NCBI RefSeq assembly: GCF_014529535.1
Contig: NW_023503313.1
Coordinates: 1,694,081 to 1,758,080, forward strand
Direction of reading: 5' to 3'
From: Bradysia coprophila
Taxonomy: Eukaryota; Arthropoda; Insecta; Diptera; Sciaridae
DNA length: 64,000 nt
The position numbers were made by a program, and so were the translations under genes. The notes beneath the pieces are model-generated. The model saw only the letters and a program-made list of their open reading frames with translations, was not told the origin of the DNA and made no database searches. Position 1 is the first letter of the stretch. Every line of letters begins with the position of its first letter. Shown piece after piece: positions 24,833-36,884 of the stretch.

Positions 24833-24905
24833 CGCCCAACGTGGGGCTCGAACCCACGACCCTGAGATTAAGAGTCTCATGCTCTACCGACTGAGCTAGC
24901 CGGGC
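24833..24905 (-). tRNA. tRNA-Lys-CTT: tRNA-Lys(CTT), cluster copy 3
   Basis: Intact copy identical to its neighbours, with anticodon CTT, A and B boxes present and a T-run terminator on the minus strand. Confidence 0.96.
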
Positions 24906-25030
24906 TTGAACCCTAAGAAAAAATATCCGGTGAAATTTTCCACCTTAATCATATGTCTATTTTTATAAAGAAATTGTTTTGACGACCTCGTTGGCGACCT
25001 TGAAGATACGCTAAATAAAAAAAAAACTTT

Positions 25031-25103
25031 CGCCCAACGTGGGGCTCGAACCCACGACCCTGAGATTAAGAGTCTCATGCTCTACCGACTGAGCTAGCCG
25101 GGC
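25031..25103 (-). tRNA. tRNA-Lys-CTT: tRNA-Lys(CTT), cluster copy 4
   Basis: Intact copy identical to its neighbours. It is the most upstream member in the sense of transcription; its upstream flank (25104 onward) diverges from the shared spacer after about 70 bases. Confidence 0.96.
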
Positions 25104-26058
25104 TTGAACCCTAAACAAAATACAGCAGATGAAGTTTTCAACGTAAGTCACCGTTCTATTTTTAAAAAGAAAAGAAATTGACAAGAAAAAAAAATTCTCA
25201 CTCACAGTCAGCTGAAAAATCACAGGATCTTTTAATTAGCACACATTCACACTGAATGTGAGATCGAGTGTGAGAACCGTATAATGTGTTTCATATGATG
25301 CGCGATAAGCTTAATCCGGCACTGTTTGCAGTTGTTATCTAATATGTAAACAATGGAATTACGTCTTCTCATATTTTTTTACAGAAATTATGAAATCGCT
25401 GAAAATTCTTCAAACTTCGCTATAGAATCAATTTCGAATATTAGTCGATAAAATTGATAAAATAACATAAATGAAAGAGATTCATTGAATTATTTTATTA
25501 TTAAATTTGCATACGCACGGACAAAGTCATTTAACTGACTGATTAGTTTTTCTTAAAACAAGTCGTTACAGGACCAGTTTAAACTCGTTGAGACTAAATT
25601 TTCTGCGATCGATTACTAAGAAAAAGTCGAATATGATAGAAGAACCTTTTTTCTGAGATGATGAGCAGTTGGTCGCTTGGTTGTATCAAAATACTGTAGA
25701 TTCTGCTTTAGCGTACGGTACTTTCGTCTCCTATTATTTTAAGTGGAAATGTCTAACCGAATTACATTACCCATACCCAACCGCAATAAGCAATATTGAT
25801 GTATACAGAAGAAACTATCTACCGAGAAAAACATCATTGTAAAGTAGGTAATTTTAACGAAAAAATGAAAATCCGTTATATTGACAAAATTGAATAAATC
25901 CCTCCACGGAAATCTGTCGGAAAAACTCTATATAGCAGAATATCAAACAGGGTAGCACAATGCGCAAAATCGTATAAAATCGATTTTTTTATCGTTCGTT
26001 GCAAAAGTTTTCCATTCTTCACGTACTATTCTGAAGGATAACATTTTCGGTGTGCAAA
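25104..26058. other. Intergenic; presumed promoter region of VhaAC45 at its right end
   Basis: No coding exon seen. A ctctatatagcag phrase at about 25927, some 130 bases before the VhaAC45 start codon, could be a TATA-type promoter, but the transcription start is not determined. Confidence 0.45.
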
Positions 26059-27780
26059 ATGTTGAAAATAATTTTAGTTTTGTGTTCATTGAATAGTGCT
26101 TTTGGTAATTTTATCGGACCATTTGTGCTATGGGGCCGATCCGAGCTACAAACATTTGATGTGCCAGCATTGGAGAGTGTTGATGATAAATTGTTGAGAA
26201 ACTTGTACTCGGAAAGTACTGCTGTTGTTATGTTTCTAAGGAATTCATCCAATTCATTGAATGTGCAAAATTATCCAAAATTCAAAGATATAATCGATGA
26301 AAGTCAATGGACTTATCTATCGCAGCACTGGTTATCATCGGATCCAGTCGATTACAACACAAATACAGAGGTAATAAATGGCAGAAACATGTTTCCCGTT
26401 TAACACAATCTGTGTTTGTCGGTATTGGGAATGAAAACGTTAAATTTTTGCTTAATTTATTAAGAGTCCGAGATCATGCAGCTAACGACTCGAAAGAGGC
26501 TCAAACCAGAAAGGTATCAGTCGTACAATTGGGATGAAATATTCGAAAACACCCAAACATAAATTATAAGACAATGAAGTTGCATTAGCTGAAATTGAAC
26601 TGTTGGTTTCAAGCAATGAACACTCGTTCTATGCACATAAATCCAACCTAATTTCCAGACGGAAAACATATAATACTACTTTTGGTCTTCATATAGATCG
26701 AAACACTTTTCCTTCATTAGTAGAATGGATAGTAATAGGATGAATGGGTCTCGCATCGGTTTTTCCAACCAAAACTCTGCCAATAATTAGGAGGAGACTT
26801 ATCCGATCTCTTCTGATTTTCAATTTGAATAAATTGTTCCTTGCATATGCACTATCACAGGTTTACAACCTAATTGGAGGATCATCCGAGCAGGACGTCG
26901 AAATTGATGAAATCTACAGGAATGCAATTAAGAAGCATGGCGCGGGAAATGTGCTTGGAATACTAGCTACCAAATCCGACAACCATGACATTTATAAGCG
27001 TGAAGCTGTTGAAGAAGCATCAACGACAGATTCGCCAACCGAAGAACCAATGGATGAGTATCTAGTGTATTATGAAACAGGTACGATCTTTCCAATCCAT
27101 ACCGTTCGTAACCGAACGTTACACAATACTTCTAGGAAAGGCAATTTTACATACAACTAATGCACCGAAACTCTTCGAGAATGGCAATGTAACCGAATTA
27201 CTGGTCCATGGTCTGGTCAAAACCGACGAACGCGACGGGCTGTTCCGTATCATAGTGTCGTTTTTCAAGGTTAAACGTGAAAATGAACCAAAGTTAACGT
27301 TACGGTTTCGATTCAAAATATCGGACGGTTACTGGTCGTTGACTTCTGTAGAAGTTGAAGACTCGAAAAAGCTCGAAGTATTCTATTTGATTGGAAAACC
27401 AATAACAGCTCCACTACAATTTTCATACAAATGTGCACAAACTATAGTTTTTAGAAGTAATTCCACCGCTGCATCGAAATTAAATTTGACGCTACAAGAC
27501 GTTCAGGTATCTGTGAACGAAGTTAAATTTTGAAGCAAATTCATTTATTTGAACGTTTTTATGATTGAAGGTTCAACCACTAATGAATGGATCGTCGCAA
27601 TTTGGCGATGCTTATGACTGTGTGGGATTCACATCAGCGCCCATTTGGTCAGGAATCATTGTAACTGCATTCATATCAGCGATCATTATGCTAGGATTAC
27701 TTTGCATTCTAGAAATTAAACCACCGAATAAATTTGAAAATAATCGCGGTAAGCAGCTCACGTTTACCGTTCAGGAATAA
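26059..27780 (+). CDS. VhaAC45: V-type proton ATPase accessory subunit S1 (Ac45)
   Basis: Accessory subunit of the vacuolar proton pump, a type I membrane protein that helps assembly and trafficking of the V0 sector. Proposed exons 26059-26370, 26861-27080, 27136-27506 and 27571-27780 have matching phases and give about 370 residues, close to the insect family length as I recall it. An N-terminal signal peptide (MLKIILVLCSLNSAFG) is followed by the family's LWG motif. The luminal domain has several N-glycosylation sequons. The C-terminal part is unmistakable: LTLQDVQVQP, then FGDAYDCVGF, one membrane helix (APIWSGIIVTAFISAIIMLG) and a short cytoplasmic tail ending LTFTVQE. The join 26370/26861 skips 490 bases and leaves a short middle of the luminal domain; a further small exon there (for example 26466-26514) cannot be excluded. 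Ends of exons 2-4 are secure. Confidence 0.85.
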
Positions 27781-29087
27781 ATGAAATTTCGTCGTCATCA
27801 AAGAATCACAGAAAAATAAATTTCCTGAATTTGTGAATAATTGTTACATTTAGGATTTGTTCGATTAAAAGAAAGGGAAAAATAAAAAAAACTTTTAGCC
27901 AAGCTATGTTGATATTAATTTCTCAAATTGTAAAAATAGTGAAAAAGCGAAAGTATATATCGAATGCTGTACCAACTACTGTACCATATACTGTGCCCGT
28001 GATTTAAAAATAAACATATTTATGTCGACAAAACGTTTCGTTTTCTTTGCGAATTCATCTGATTCTCATGGTGAGTTTGAGAGACAATTTCGTTTCACCT
28101 CATCGTTTCCCCCGTGTCGTAGTGATTATTTTTAGAAAAACAGGTTTTTGTTTTATTAAGAGTTTGACCGTGATTACAAAGTCCTTTCAGAACAAAGCTA
28201 TACGGAAGGAACGTCCAAATCTTTGATGCACATCGGTTTTCGGCACTGAATATAGTCTGACAAGCTTAGCCTAGGTTTGAGGTTTAACTGAAAAATTGTG
28301 TGAAAATTTCAGGTCAACTTAAAACCTGTTTTGTCAGGTTTTGATAAATCGGGCTCACATCAGATCAGGTTTCTAAAATTTGAAGATTGATTTACTGTTT
28401 TAGGTTGGTTCTGGGACGTTGATTGAGAAAAAAATCAGTCAGCAGCTGTAATCCCTAACGAATACCTTCATATAGGATGTTTGAAGTAGAGTACATTCGT
28501 TGTGACACTACCCATCGAGAAGCAAACCACTCAAAAAGTTGAAGAAGGGTTGCAAATAATACTTTAATATAATCTTTGATCAAATGAACGGACTTCAAGC
28601 AAAAGTGCTTCGAGTGACAGATGCCACATGGAGTACTATTATTTTGTTGAAGTCCGATAAATCGTTGTAAATGTTATCTCTTATCCATTGAATTCTTTTA
28701 CTCAGAAACAAGAGTTGTAAATGAGTTATAAATCGAGTGGTTTGCCCCTTGCTACCCATGCATCTTCGGTGTTATTGGAAATCTAAAGGTGGCGTAAGAG
28801 TAGTCAGTTTTCATTCCGTTCTGCCCTCAGAAAGAAGGAAAAAATCTACATTTTGGCACCAACTTTTTTTCCAAGACTTCTGTAGGCTTGCAGCACAAAA
28901 GTACTGGGTTCATTTATATGTGGAACGATAGTGGGTGAGGCCAGCTGCCACACCCCATACTCAACTCAGTTCTCCGAACATTCACTATATTTTTAGTCAT
29001 AACTCTCGTGGATCTCGTGCGTATACTCTACCTGTTGGTCTTTCCAAGGCCGACATTCGTACAACATTACAACAATTTAAAATAATA
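27781..29087. other. 3' flank of VhaAC45 and intergenic DNA
   Basis: AATAAA-type signals at about 27815 and 27881 could end the VhaAC45 transcript. Near 28588 there is one partial copy of the gacttcaagcaaaagtgct repeat described for the MITE at 40442. Otherwise no gene or element is recognised. Confidence 0.5.
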
Positions 29088-29386
29088 GGGGAATTCCTTT
29101 AATTTTATTAATACTGAGTATATCGCGTATATTCTGAGTATATCCAGTATAACGAGTATATCTTCGTATATTCCGTATATCGAGTATAAGTCACATGTGT
29201 TTGACAACTGCCACATGTAGAAAAATGAAATTTTTTACGTGATGGATTTCGATCAAACAAAATGTCAGTGTGTAGCTTGTGATCTCAGGAGTCTGGCAAG
29301 GTAATTAGTTATTCAATCGGACTAATATCGATATACTCAGAATATACGCGATATACTCAGTATAAATAAAATGAAAGGAATTCCCC
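29088..29386. mobile_element. MITE with about 55-base terminal inverted repeats (299 bp)
   Basis: Left end ggggaattcctttaatttta and right end aaatgaaaggaattcccc are inverted copies. The match continues inward through actgagtatatcgcgtatat on the left and its complement on the right. The centre contains repeated gagtatat phrases. Superfamily not assigned because no clear target duplication is visible. Confidence 0.75.
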
Positions 29387-30021
29387 AAATCTTTTCTTGA
29401 GTTATTGTCGAAAAACTGTTTTCGGTACCCTCTGACATGTCTTCACTTTTGAACGCCTTTCACAGAAAACAATTTTTCTAGTGTTTCCTAGAATTGAAAG
29501 ACGAATCCAACCAGCTATCACTCATTAAAATCGGAGATCGCTTGTTCCCCAATCACCTGAAGATTTGGCGATGTCACTTTAAGAGGAAATCATGATATTT
29601 AGTGCTCAAATTACTTTAAAACAAGCTGTCAGAACAGTCGGAGCGTTTGCTGCGACTGAGCCTTGTACGACCCGTAAACCTATTACGTACGTGGCCCGTC
29701 CGTAGCCCTAATTCATCGGTGATCCTAATTTTTCCGAAGCCCCAATACGGCCGTAACCCTAATACAACTGTAATCCGTATGTGCCCGTTACCATAATGCT
29801 TCCCACCTAGCCCAACTGCGGCACGTGCAATTTTAATGCGCGTAGCGCAATTACGAAAGCCCGTGTACGAAGTACCTCTCATATAAAACAACAATTTTCG
29901 AAGAAATTTTAGGAACCCAAATTTGAAACTTTTTCTATCACCATGTGCTTGATATATATAATGCCTGAAACACCACACACACATAACCAATTACTTCTCT
30001 GTTATCAGAAACTATCTAAGT
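29387..30021. other. Intergenic, unclassified
   Basis: A 124-codon open frame on the minus strand (29616-29990) has repetitive GLR-x-G-type composition and no family match, and I do not accept it as a gene. Nothing else is recognised. Confidence 0.4.
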
Positions 30022-30048
30022 ATCATTTTACCCATCTTCCCCGCCCTA

Positions 30049-33000
30049 TTGCAATATGGTTCTGATTCGATGAACGATCACCTGAAAGAAATCTATATTG
30101 CCAGTATTCGTTACCAACATATTCCCAAATGTTGGAGAGGAGTGCGCGTTGTATTTATACCCAAATTGGGGCAACAAACTTACACTGCAGCGAAAGCATT
30201 CCGGCCGATCAGTCTTACTTCTTTCTTGTTAAAGACATTGGAGAAATTGATAGATCGCTACTTGAGAGATGGAATACTTAAAGAGTTTTGCATACACAGT
30301 CGTCAGTTTGCTTATCAGCCAAGAAGATCATCCGAAACCGCTCTGCATCACCTAGTGCATAGAATAGAAAAAGCATTTAACCAAGATGAGTTTGCACTTG
30401 GTTGCTTTATTGACATAGACGGAGCATTTAATAACATGATATTTGCTGCAATAAGGAAAGCATGTATCGCACATGGAATCAACCTTACTGTAACTGTATG
30501 GATTATTAAAATGCTTAGGGATCGAATTGTATCCTCCTACCTTAATACTGCCAAAGTAAGCGTTTTCGTAAGCAAAGGCTGTCCTCAAGGGGGTATTCTA
30601 CCGCCTTTACTATACTGTTTGGTTAAAGACAGCTTACTATCTTTACTTAATAATGCTGGCTTTTACTCTCAAAGCTTTGCCGATGACCTCGCAATTCTCC
30701 TAGTAGGAATCTGCATCTCGACCCTGTCAAACTTGATGCAATCAGCACTAAAACTAGTTGAATCCTGGTGTCATAGTAGGGAGCAATCAGCGAACCCAGA
30801 TAAAACGAGACTGATATTATTCACTCGTAAAAGGAAGGTTACAGGACTCAAAAAACCCAAATTTTTTGGCAAGGAAATCGATTTTTCCGAATTTGTAAAA
30901 TTTTTGGGCGTCATATTAGACTCAAAATTATACTGGATCATCCATTCAGAATACGTCATTAAAAAAGCGGTAGCATCCCTATGGCAATGTCGCAGATTAT
31001 TTGGCAATGACTGGGGGATTAGCCCCAAAGTACTCCATTGGATTTACACAGCCATAGTAAGACCAAGACCAGGCGTCCCACTTGTCCGAAATGTCCGAAA
31101 TGTCCGAAATTTTACACATTTGTCCGAAATTGTCCGAAATGTCCGAAATGTCCGAAATATTCTTCAAGACCTGACCAAAATTAAATATATAAACTTATAA
31201 AAGTCTCATTTTCAAAAAAATTGCCTGCGGCGCACTTCACGGAATTTTTAATTAAACTTTCAGTCTATCAATACTTTGTCCCTAAATTTTTATTCAGTTG
31301 ACTGTAAGTCATATGGGTCTTTATGGCAGAAAATACCGGAAAATGTGTATAGGTACCGCGATCACTATAATTGAAAATTATGTGGAAATATGACGTTAAA
31401 TATGAAACGTTAAATGTGTAATATTTTTTTAACTTGAGTAAATCTAAATCGATTTTCAAAAACGTTTTGTTCGAAGGAGAACTGAATTCCTCAGGTCAAG
31501 TTTTTAAATGGGCGTTATCAGCTCAATGGTCTGGGAGTAGTTCTCGAAAAACCGATATGCTCATTGTATCTTTTCCTATGGAACACGATAACTAACTCAG
31601 CTAATTTTCTAGACCTGGTTTTCATTCAAAGAAGCATTTCCTCAAAAAAAAAATTTCTTGTTTTTCTGATTATGGTACTCGGGCATAATGTTACAATTCT
31701 TCCTTCGATATGTTAGAAAATAGCTGTAGCTCTAAAAGACAGCCACGTTAAGAGTTTCCTGCGTCACATCTTGGCTGACTCCAATATCTTTTTTAAGCAT
31801 TTTTTCAGTATAGTCGACATTAAAAAATTTCGAATAGAAGCAAGAATATGATCGAATTTTTGAAGTAATAGTAGGAAAAGTAGACAAAAAATTCCAACAG
31901 GTTTAATGGAAACTAATTACAAGATTCGCCTGTGGCGCATGGAAATTCTGGAAAAAGAATCAAAATTTTAACCTTGCTTGTGATCATTATTTCTTCCATC
32001 CTTCGATGAAATACATGCAAATGATGTAGGTCAACGAAGGAAGTGTATTGACTAAAAACCACATATTTGAGGAAATTATTCTATGCGAGGAAAATGATTT
32101 TCTCAGCATTTGTCCAAAATTTGAGGAACGGAAAGAAGCCTGACCCGTATTCAACCTGGTTTTATTTAAACATACAGTCTCGTAAGGTTGAAATACGACA
32201 TGTTTCTGATTCGGGAGTTGTGGTTTGTAATTGAATTCACAAGAATTTCGTTTGACAATGAAGATCTGGATTTCTGTTTTCTGAATTTTTATACTAAAAT
32301 ACCAAATCTAGATTTTCGTTTGTTAGACGAAAATTATATAGGATCTATTACAAACCCTTACCTCAGAAACATGTCAGATATTATTCTTCCGCGACTGTAT
32401 TCAGCCTTTCACCTTTCCGGTGAGATGCATTAGTTAACCTACATCTTTAACACTATCTTTTCGTGAAGGTTTCAAGCCCTCTATTCAGGTTTATGATCAG
32501 TACAGCTACAGGTCATGTCAAAGTATACTTTAAAAAAAATCTCATCTCTCATCTCATATAAAGCCTTAGAATTTGTTGGTGGAATGGGCTTAAATGACTT
32601 ACAGACTTTTTCTAATGCGTAACTTTAGTGAAAATTAAAAAAAAATGTCCGAAATTTTTGTAGAAAATGTCCGAAATTTTTATGAATTGTCCGAAATGTC
32701 CGAATTTCGGACAAGGCAAAATTTAGTGGGACGCCTGACCAAGACTATGTTATGGAGCAGTAGTCTGGTGGCCCAGATGCGAAGTGAAATCTGTTCAAAC
32801 CCAACTGAGTAAATTACAAAGATTAGCATTAATTGGAATCACTTCCGCCATGAAAACTACCCCAACAGCAGCACTCGAAGCACTATTGAACATAGAACCG
32901 CTACATATTCACATCAAGTCTCTTGCCAAGTCGTCCCTTTTAAGGTTCAAACAGTCTGAACTCTTGATCAATGATGCCAATTTCGGGCACACTAAGTTGT

Positions 33001-33971
33001 GGTCAGCCATGTCCCAACAAATACCTGAAGTCAATATGCCCTGCGACTTAATCATCCCAACTTACAGATTCGAAAAATCATTTAAAGTAAATATACCGGA
33101 TCGTAGTTTCTGGGATACCCCGAATGCAATTGCACACAATCACTTCTCGTGGTTCACTGATGGATCAAAAAAGGACGATCTAACCGGGTCGGGAATATTT
33201 TGCCCTAGCATAGCTAAAGAAATATCCGTGTCACTAGGAAATTTTTTAACAGTATTCACTACAGAAATTACTGGAATCATGGAATGCTGCAGAGAAATAA
33301 TTAATAACCACGAAGCTAATGTCTCACCCATAAATATTTGCTCAGACAGTCAAGGTGCAATTAAAGCGATTAGCGGCTTTAAATTTTCATCTTCAATAGT
33401 CCTTGAATGTCGCGATACTCTAGAAGAACTATCTAGAAAACACCAAGTGTCACTTATTTGGGTTCCAGGGCACACGAATGTCGCTGGTAACGAAAAAGCA
33501 GATGAACTAGCAAGATTAGCTTCTAGTACACCTTTCATAGGACCTGAGCCAGCAATGGCCTTATCATTCTCAACACTTAATCGGCTCATTCTGAACAGTA
33601 AAACCAAAGAATTCAATAATTATTGGAATACCCTAGACTTTGCCAGACAGGCAAAAATATCGATCAGAATAAACAACAAAAATTCGAAATACTGCCTGTC
33701 ACTCGATCGGAATAACCTCAGAAGACTTGCCGGCATACTTACAGGTCACAATTCTCTAAAGAAACATCTCCACACAATTGGGGTGGCAGACGATCCACAC
33801 TGCGAAAAGTGTGGTGAAATCGAAAGCACAGAACACTTTCTTTGCGAATGCCCAGCATACATTATGGCTCGATCACAGTATCTAGGTTCATACGTAACCA
33901 AGTACACCTCGATATGGAGTATCGCTCCATCAAACATCCTCAAATTTCTAAACAAGACTAAAAGAATATAA
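30049..33971 (+). CDS. LINE ORF2 remnant: reverse transcriptase, RNase H, zinc knuckle
   Basis: The coding part runs 30049-31069 and resumes in the same frame at 32746-33971; the 1,668-base hAT insertion and one copy of its 8-base duplication lie between. Reverse transcriptase blocks: AFRPISLTSFLLKTLE, the GCFIDIDGAFNN block with the first catalytic Asp, SKGCPQGG, and QSFADDLAIL with the Asp pair. RNase H blocks: WFTDGSK, TTEITG, CSDSQGA, WVPGHTNVAGNEKADELA, carrying the D-E-D-D set. A C-terminal CEKCGEIESTEHFLCEC motif is a CCHC-like zinc knuckle. No stop or frameshift is visible outside the insertion. It is non-functional as a transposon because of the 5' truncation and the insertion. Confidence 0.9.
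31070..32737. mobile_element. Non-autonomous hAT element inserted in the LINE (1,668 bp)
   Basis: Terminal inverted repeats CAGGCGTCCCAC and GTGGGACGCCTG bound the element, and an exact 8-base duplication, accaagac, flanks it (31062-31069 and 32738-32745). These are hAT hallmarks. Both sub-terminal regions carry clusters of tgtccgaaat, the kind of motif hAT transposases bind. No transposase reading frame is present. Removing the element restores the LINE frame exactly. Confidence 0.92.
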
Positions 33972-34066
33972 ACGACCGTGGGTACGCACAACAGGCCCAT
34001 CTGAGGCTTAGGTGCAGGCGTAAAAGCCACCCACTTATTCTATCTATCTATCTATCATTTTACCCA

Positions 34067-34605
34067 AAATACATCACTTTTACTAAAATCCAATATGGCC
34101 GCCGGTAGCCATTTTGTTAGAAGAACGGAGGTAGTTCTGACGATTTACATTCGTTAATACCTTTCAAATAAAAGAAAATCATGAAATTCGGTCAAAATTT
34201 ACTCGATATATTGTCAAAATACAACACGTTCACTGTACTGCCGAGTGGTCGGATGTGAGCTCACTCCAAGGAACCTAGCTCACGCTCCGGTCAACCAAAT
34301 TTCATAAACTTTTTTTTCCCTGATTGGTACGGTCAATACCTATCTAATACAGCAAAAACAGACGAGATTTGTTCAAATTTAGAGGACCTACAAGCAAAAA
34401 CTTCTTCCCGCCCTGTCCCTGGTTCACATCATGGGCTCCATCTCACGAGTCGTTGTATACTAACCAGTCGAGTAAACTGTATTATTAGATCCGGATATAA
34501 CTACCTAATGGTCGTTTAAATAATTGGTTGTCGGAGCATCGAATTGACATTGGAGCATCAGATTAATCGAAAATTAATTCCAAAAATGCAAATTTTCATC
34601 ACATT
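34067..34605. other. Intergenic, no gene seen
   Basis: Lies between the LINE and the AARSD1 stop codon. No recognised element. The AARSD1 3' untranslated region would run leftward from 34605. Confidence 0.45.
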
Positions 34606-36374
34606 TTATTTATCGAAATATTCTCGGATAACCCTTCGACATTCATCAAGTTTTTTCAAATTGTTTACCTTCCCTTGGAATCTACCATTTTTGCCGTTCC
34701 CTTTGCCATCCAGCAATTCGCACAAAGCTCGACCGAGCTTATCAACATCATCGACTTTTCCTTGGCATAGCATTTGACCCTTTGTTGACGATTCATCGCC
34801 AGATGTTAACAACAGAAACATGTCCTTGTTGTTGAGGTGCCGAGTGAAAACGGAGAAGAAATCGGATTCGATTCCATCGGATCGATGTAAACAGTAATAT
34901 TTGGGTGGATCCGGTAATTGTTTGACTTTATCGGCTTCGTGGACAGCTAGTTCTTTCATGACCTTTCCGAAGGTGCGTTGAGTTGTTCGTAAATTTTCCT
35001 TGATTTTCTGGATCATTTCAAGGTGAGTAGGTGGGCCGCATCTACAAGTATGATTGAAAGCAATTAATTGAAAGGGAGTGAGAGCATCGCTTTTCAATAT
35101 AACCAAGATTAAATCGACGGTTGAGTAAGTTCTCTTGGATCAAAGTTAAAATGTCATGTGTTCCCTTACTTGAGTAGTACATTCGTTTCCAGTTCTCTGT
35201 TGAAACACTCAGCCAATTTCTTCAGTACTCTATTGCCGACAACGAAATGAACCAACACTCGTCCCTTGCACTTTTCCACATTCAAAAGCTTCACCATTTG
35301 AAGCTCAGCCAGATTTTTAACGTGGGTGCCACAACACATATTGCTCTCGATCCCGTCGAAAGTCACCACTCGTATATCACCGACATGATCTTTGGGTAGG
35401 CCACGGGTTGCTCTAGTTACCTAATTGTAACACATTGTCAAATCTATTCACACCAGAGCAGAGTCGTTATTCAATTTACCTCTGGCGGTATTTCCTTTTC
35501 ATTGCCGCTGACCCGCACCACCGACACATTTGTCTGCTCTGCAATGAATTTGTTAATTTTTTGTTCCGCTTTCTGCAACTGATCTGGTGTCACATTGCTG
35601 GTGTCTAATTCGACGAAAGAGGTGTCCGAACCCAAGTTCCAAGTCGTTGTGTCAAAGCCAAAGTCTTGTTCGAATATAGCGGTTATCAAATGCTGACCTG
35701 CAATTTGTTGTCTTAAAATCGGCGGAATTTAATTACACCAAAAATTTTACCAACCTGAATGTTGTTGCATATGATCGAATCGACGATCCCAATCGACCTT
35801 TTGTTGTACAACATCGCCGACGTTAAATGAATCCTCCGATTGAACGTAATGAATAGCGATTGCTCCCTTACGGATGACATTTAGCACAGGTTTTTCATTC
35901 AGAAGACCGTGGTCACAGGGCTGTTGTTTGATGGGGTTCGATTACCAGCTTAATTTCGGTGAATGAAATGAGTCTTTACCTGGCCACCTCCTTCAGGAAA
36001 GATAATTGTATCTTCAAGAACAACTTCGTATCCTTTAACCGATGCATCGTCGTTATTTATTTTTGCATTGAATTCGGTAGGCTCGCAGCGAACCACGGTT
36101 GTAGCGAACTGGAAAAGTTAAGGGGTTAGCAATATGCAATAACACTAGTGGATATCGATTTCCATTTTCAAGAATGCATTCAGTTAAATGGTTTTATTTT
36201 CATTGAAAATGCAATGATGCAATTGGAACAAAAATTGCAGTGGAAATTACTGTAGTAGAAAACCCATAAAGTATGCACTGATTCACCGGCTCGTAAAGCC
36301 GGATTTTCGATTTAGTAATATCATTTTTTACTCACTTCTTTCAAGTAGCTATCTTCTTGACACTTGAACACCAT
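34606..36374 (-). CDS. Aarsd1: Alanyl-tRNA editing protein AARSD1 (AlaX-L type)
   Basis: Free-standing editing enzyme that removes serine wrongly attached to tRNA-Ala, acting in the cytosol. Six minus-strand exons: 36374-36336, 36108-35980, 35920-35755, 35697-35480, 35420-35170, 35041-34606. Phases match and the product is 412 residues, the same length I recall for the human protein. It opens MVFKCQEDSYLKE, as in animal AARSD1. The zinc-binding editing site is intact: His106 and His110 in HMQQH, Cys214 and His217 in CCGTH. The C-terminal domain keeps the glycine-rich GKGNGKNGRFQGK segment that the family shares with alanyl-tRNA synthetase. Start chosen at the first ATG, which gives the conserved N-terminus. 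No sign of decay. Confidence 0.95.
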
Positions 36375-36458
36375 TGTTAATTAATGTCACCACCAGTCTT
36401 TGCAAATAATTTTTAAGGAAGTCTTTACGATATTCACCAGTAAACTTGTCAGTATTAT

Positions 36459-36877
36459 TTTTCATTACACTAACTACGAAAATTGTAATTTTCGCTTCCC
36501 AAATGAGATGCGAAAGTTTAAAAATTCAACTCTCAGTAAGCCACGACATCACAAGAGGTGCGAAAGTACTTTCGCCCCCCAAACGAGGATGCAAAAGTAA
36601 ATGACAGCAACAACAGAGGAGCGAAAGTACTTTCGGCTCTCAAACGAAGATGCGAAAGTAAATGACAGCAACAACATGTGTTCAGTCTGGTGTCGTTGTG
36701 ATCGCTGTGATTGTTGTGATAGAAAAGAACGTTGTCAATAATTTAATATTTTTTCTTATACCAGGGGGCTGCCGCCCCCTGGACCCCCGCATATTTCAGC
36801 ATATTTCGGTAAATTTCATCAGTTGGAACGTGTTTAGGAAGCTCAAATTACAATTTTCGTAGTTATTGTAATGAAAA
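36459..36877. mobile_element. MITE with about 33-base terminal inverted repeats (419 bp)
   Basis: Left arm 36459-36491 and right arm 36845-36877 are inverted copies with one or two mismatches (core aactacgaaaattgtaattt). Inside are two tandem copies of a roughly 62-base unit containing gcgaaagtactttcg (about 36550-36680) and a GC-rich hairpin at 36761-36782 whose 9-10 base arms begin ccaggggg. Non-coding. Confidence 0.75.
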
Positions 36878-36884
36878 GTTGTAT

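Larger units (their letters stand above)
24439..25103 (-). repeat. Tandem array of four tRNA-Lys units, period about 197 bp
   Basis: Unit starts at 24439, 24636, 24833 and 25031 give periods of 197, 197 and 198 bases. The spacers (for example cttgaaccctaagaaaaaat and gacgacctcgttgacgacct) are nearly identical between units, so these are recent whole-unit duplications rather than independent tRNA insertions. Confidence 0.93.
30035..34053 (+). mobile_element. 5'-truncated LINE of the I group (RT + RNase H), with 13-base target duplication
   Basis: A 13-base direct repeat, atcattttaccca, lies at 30022-30034 and 34054-34066, exactly outside the element. The 3' end finishes in a (tatc)n run (about 34040-34057), a common LINE tail. 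About 2.34 kb of LINE remains after removing the hAT insertion at 31070-32737; the endonuclease and first ORF are missing, so this copy was truncated at its 5' end on insertion. RNase H after the reverse transcriptase places it with I, LOA or R1-like clades. Exact target duplication and a nearly clean reading frame indicate a young copy. Confidence 0.9.

Noticed and set aside
24439-25103. tRNA-derived SINE family
   Set aside because: Copies have full mature-length tRNA sequence, intact stems and Pol III terminators and lack an A-rich or LINE-like tail. The unit is a tandem tRNA gene duplication.
29616-29990. 124-codon open frame on the minus strand
   Set aside because: Low-complexity GLR-type composition, no splice or start context, no family match.
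31079-31200. RNVRNVRN-type peptide at the end of the first LINE frame
   Set aside because: Translation of sub-terminal tgtccgaaat repeats of the inserted hAT element, not LINE protein.
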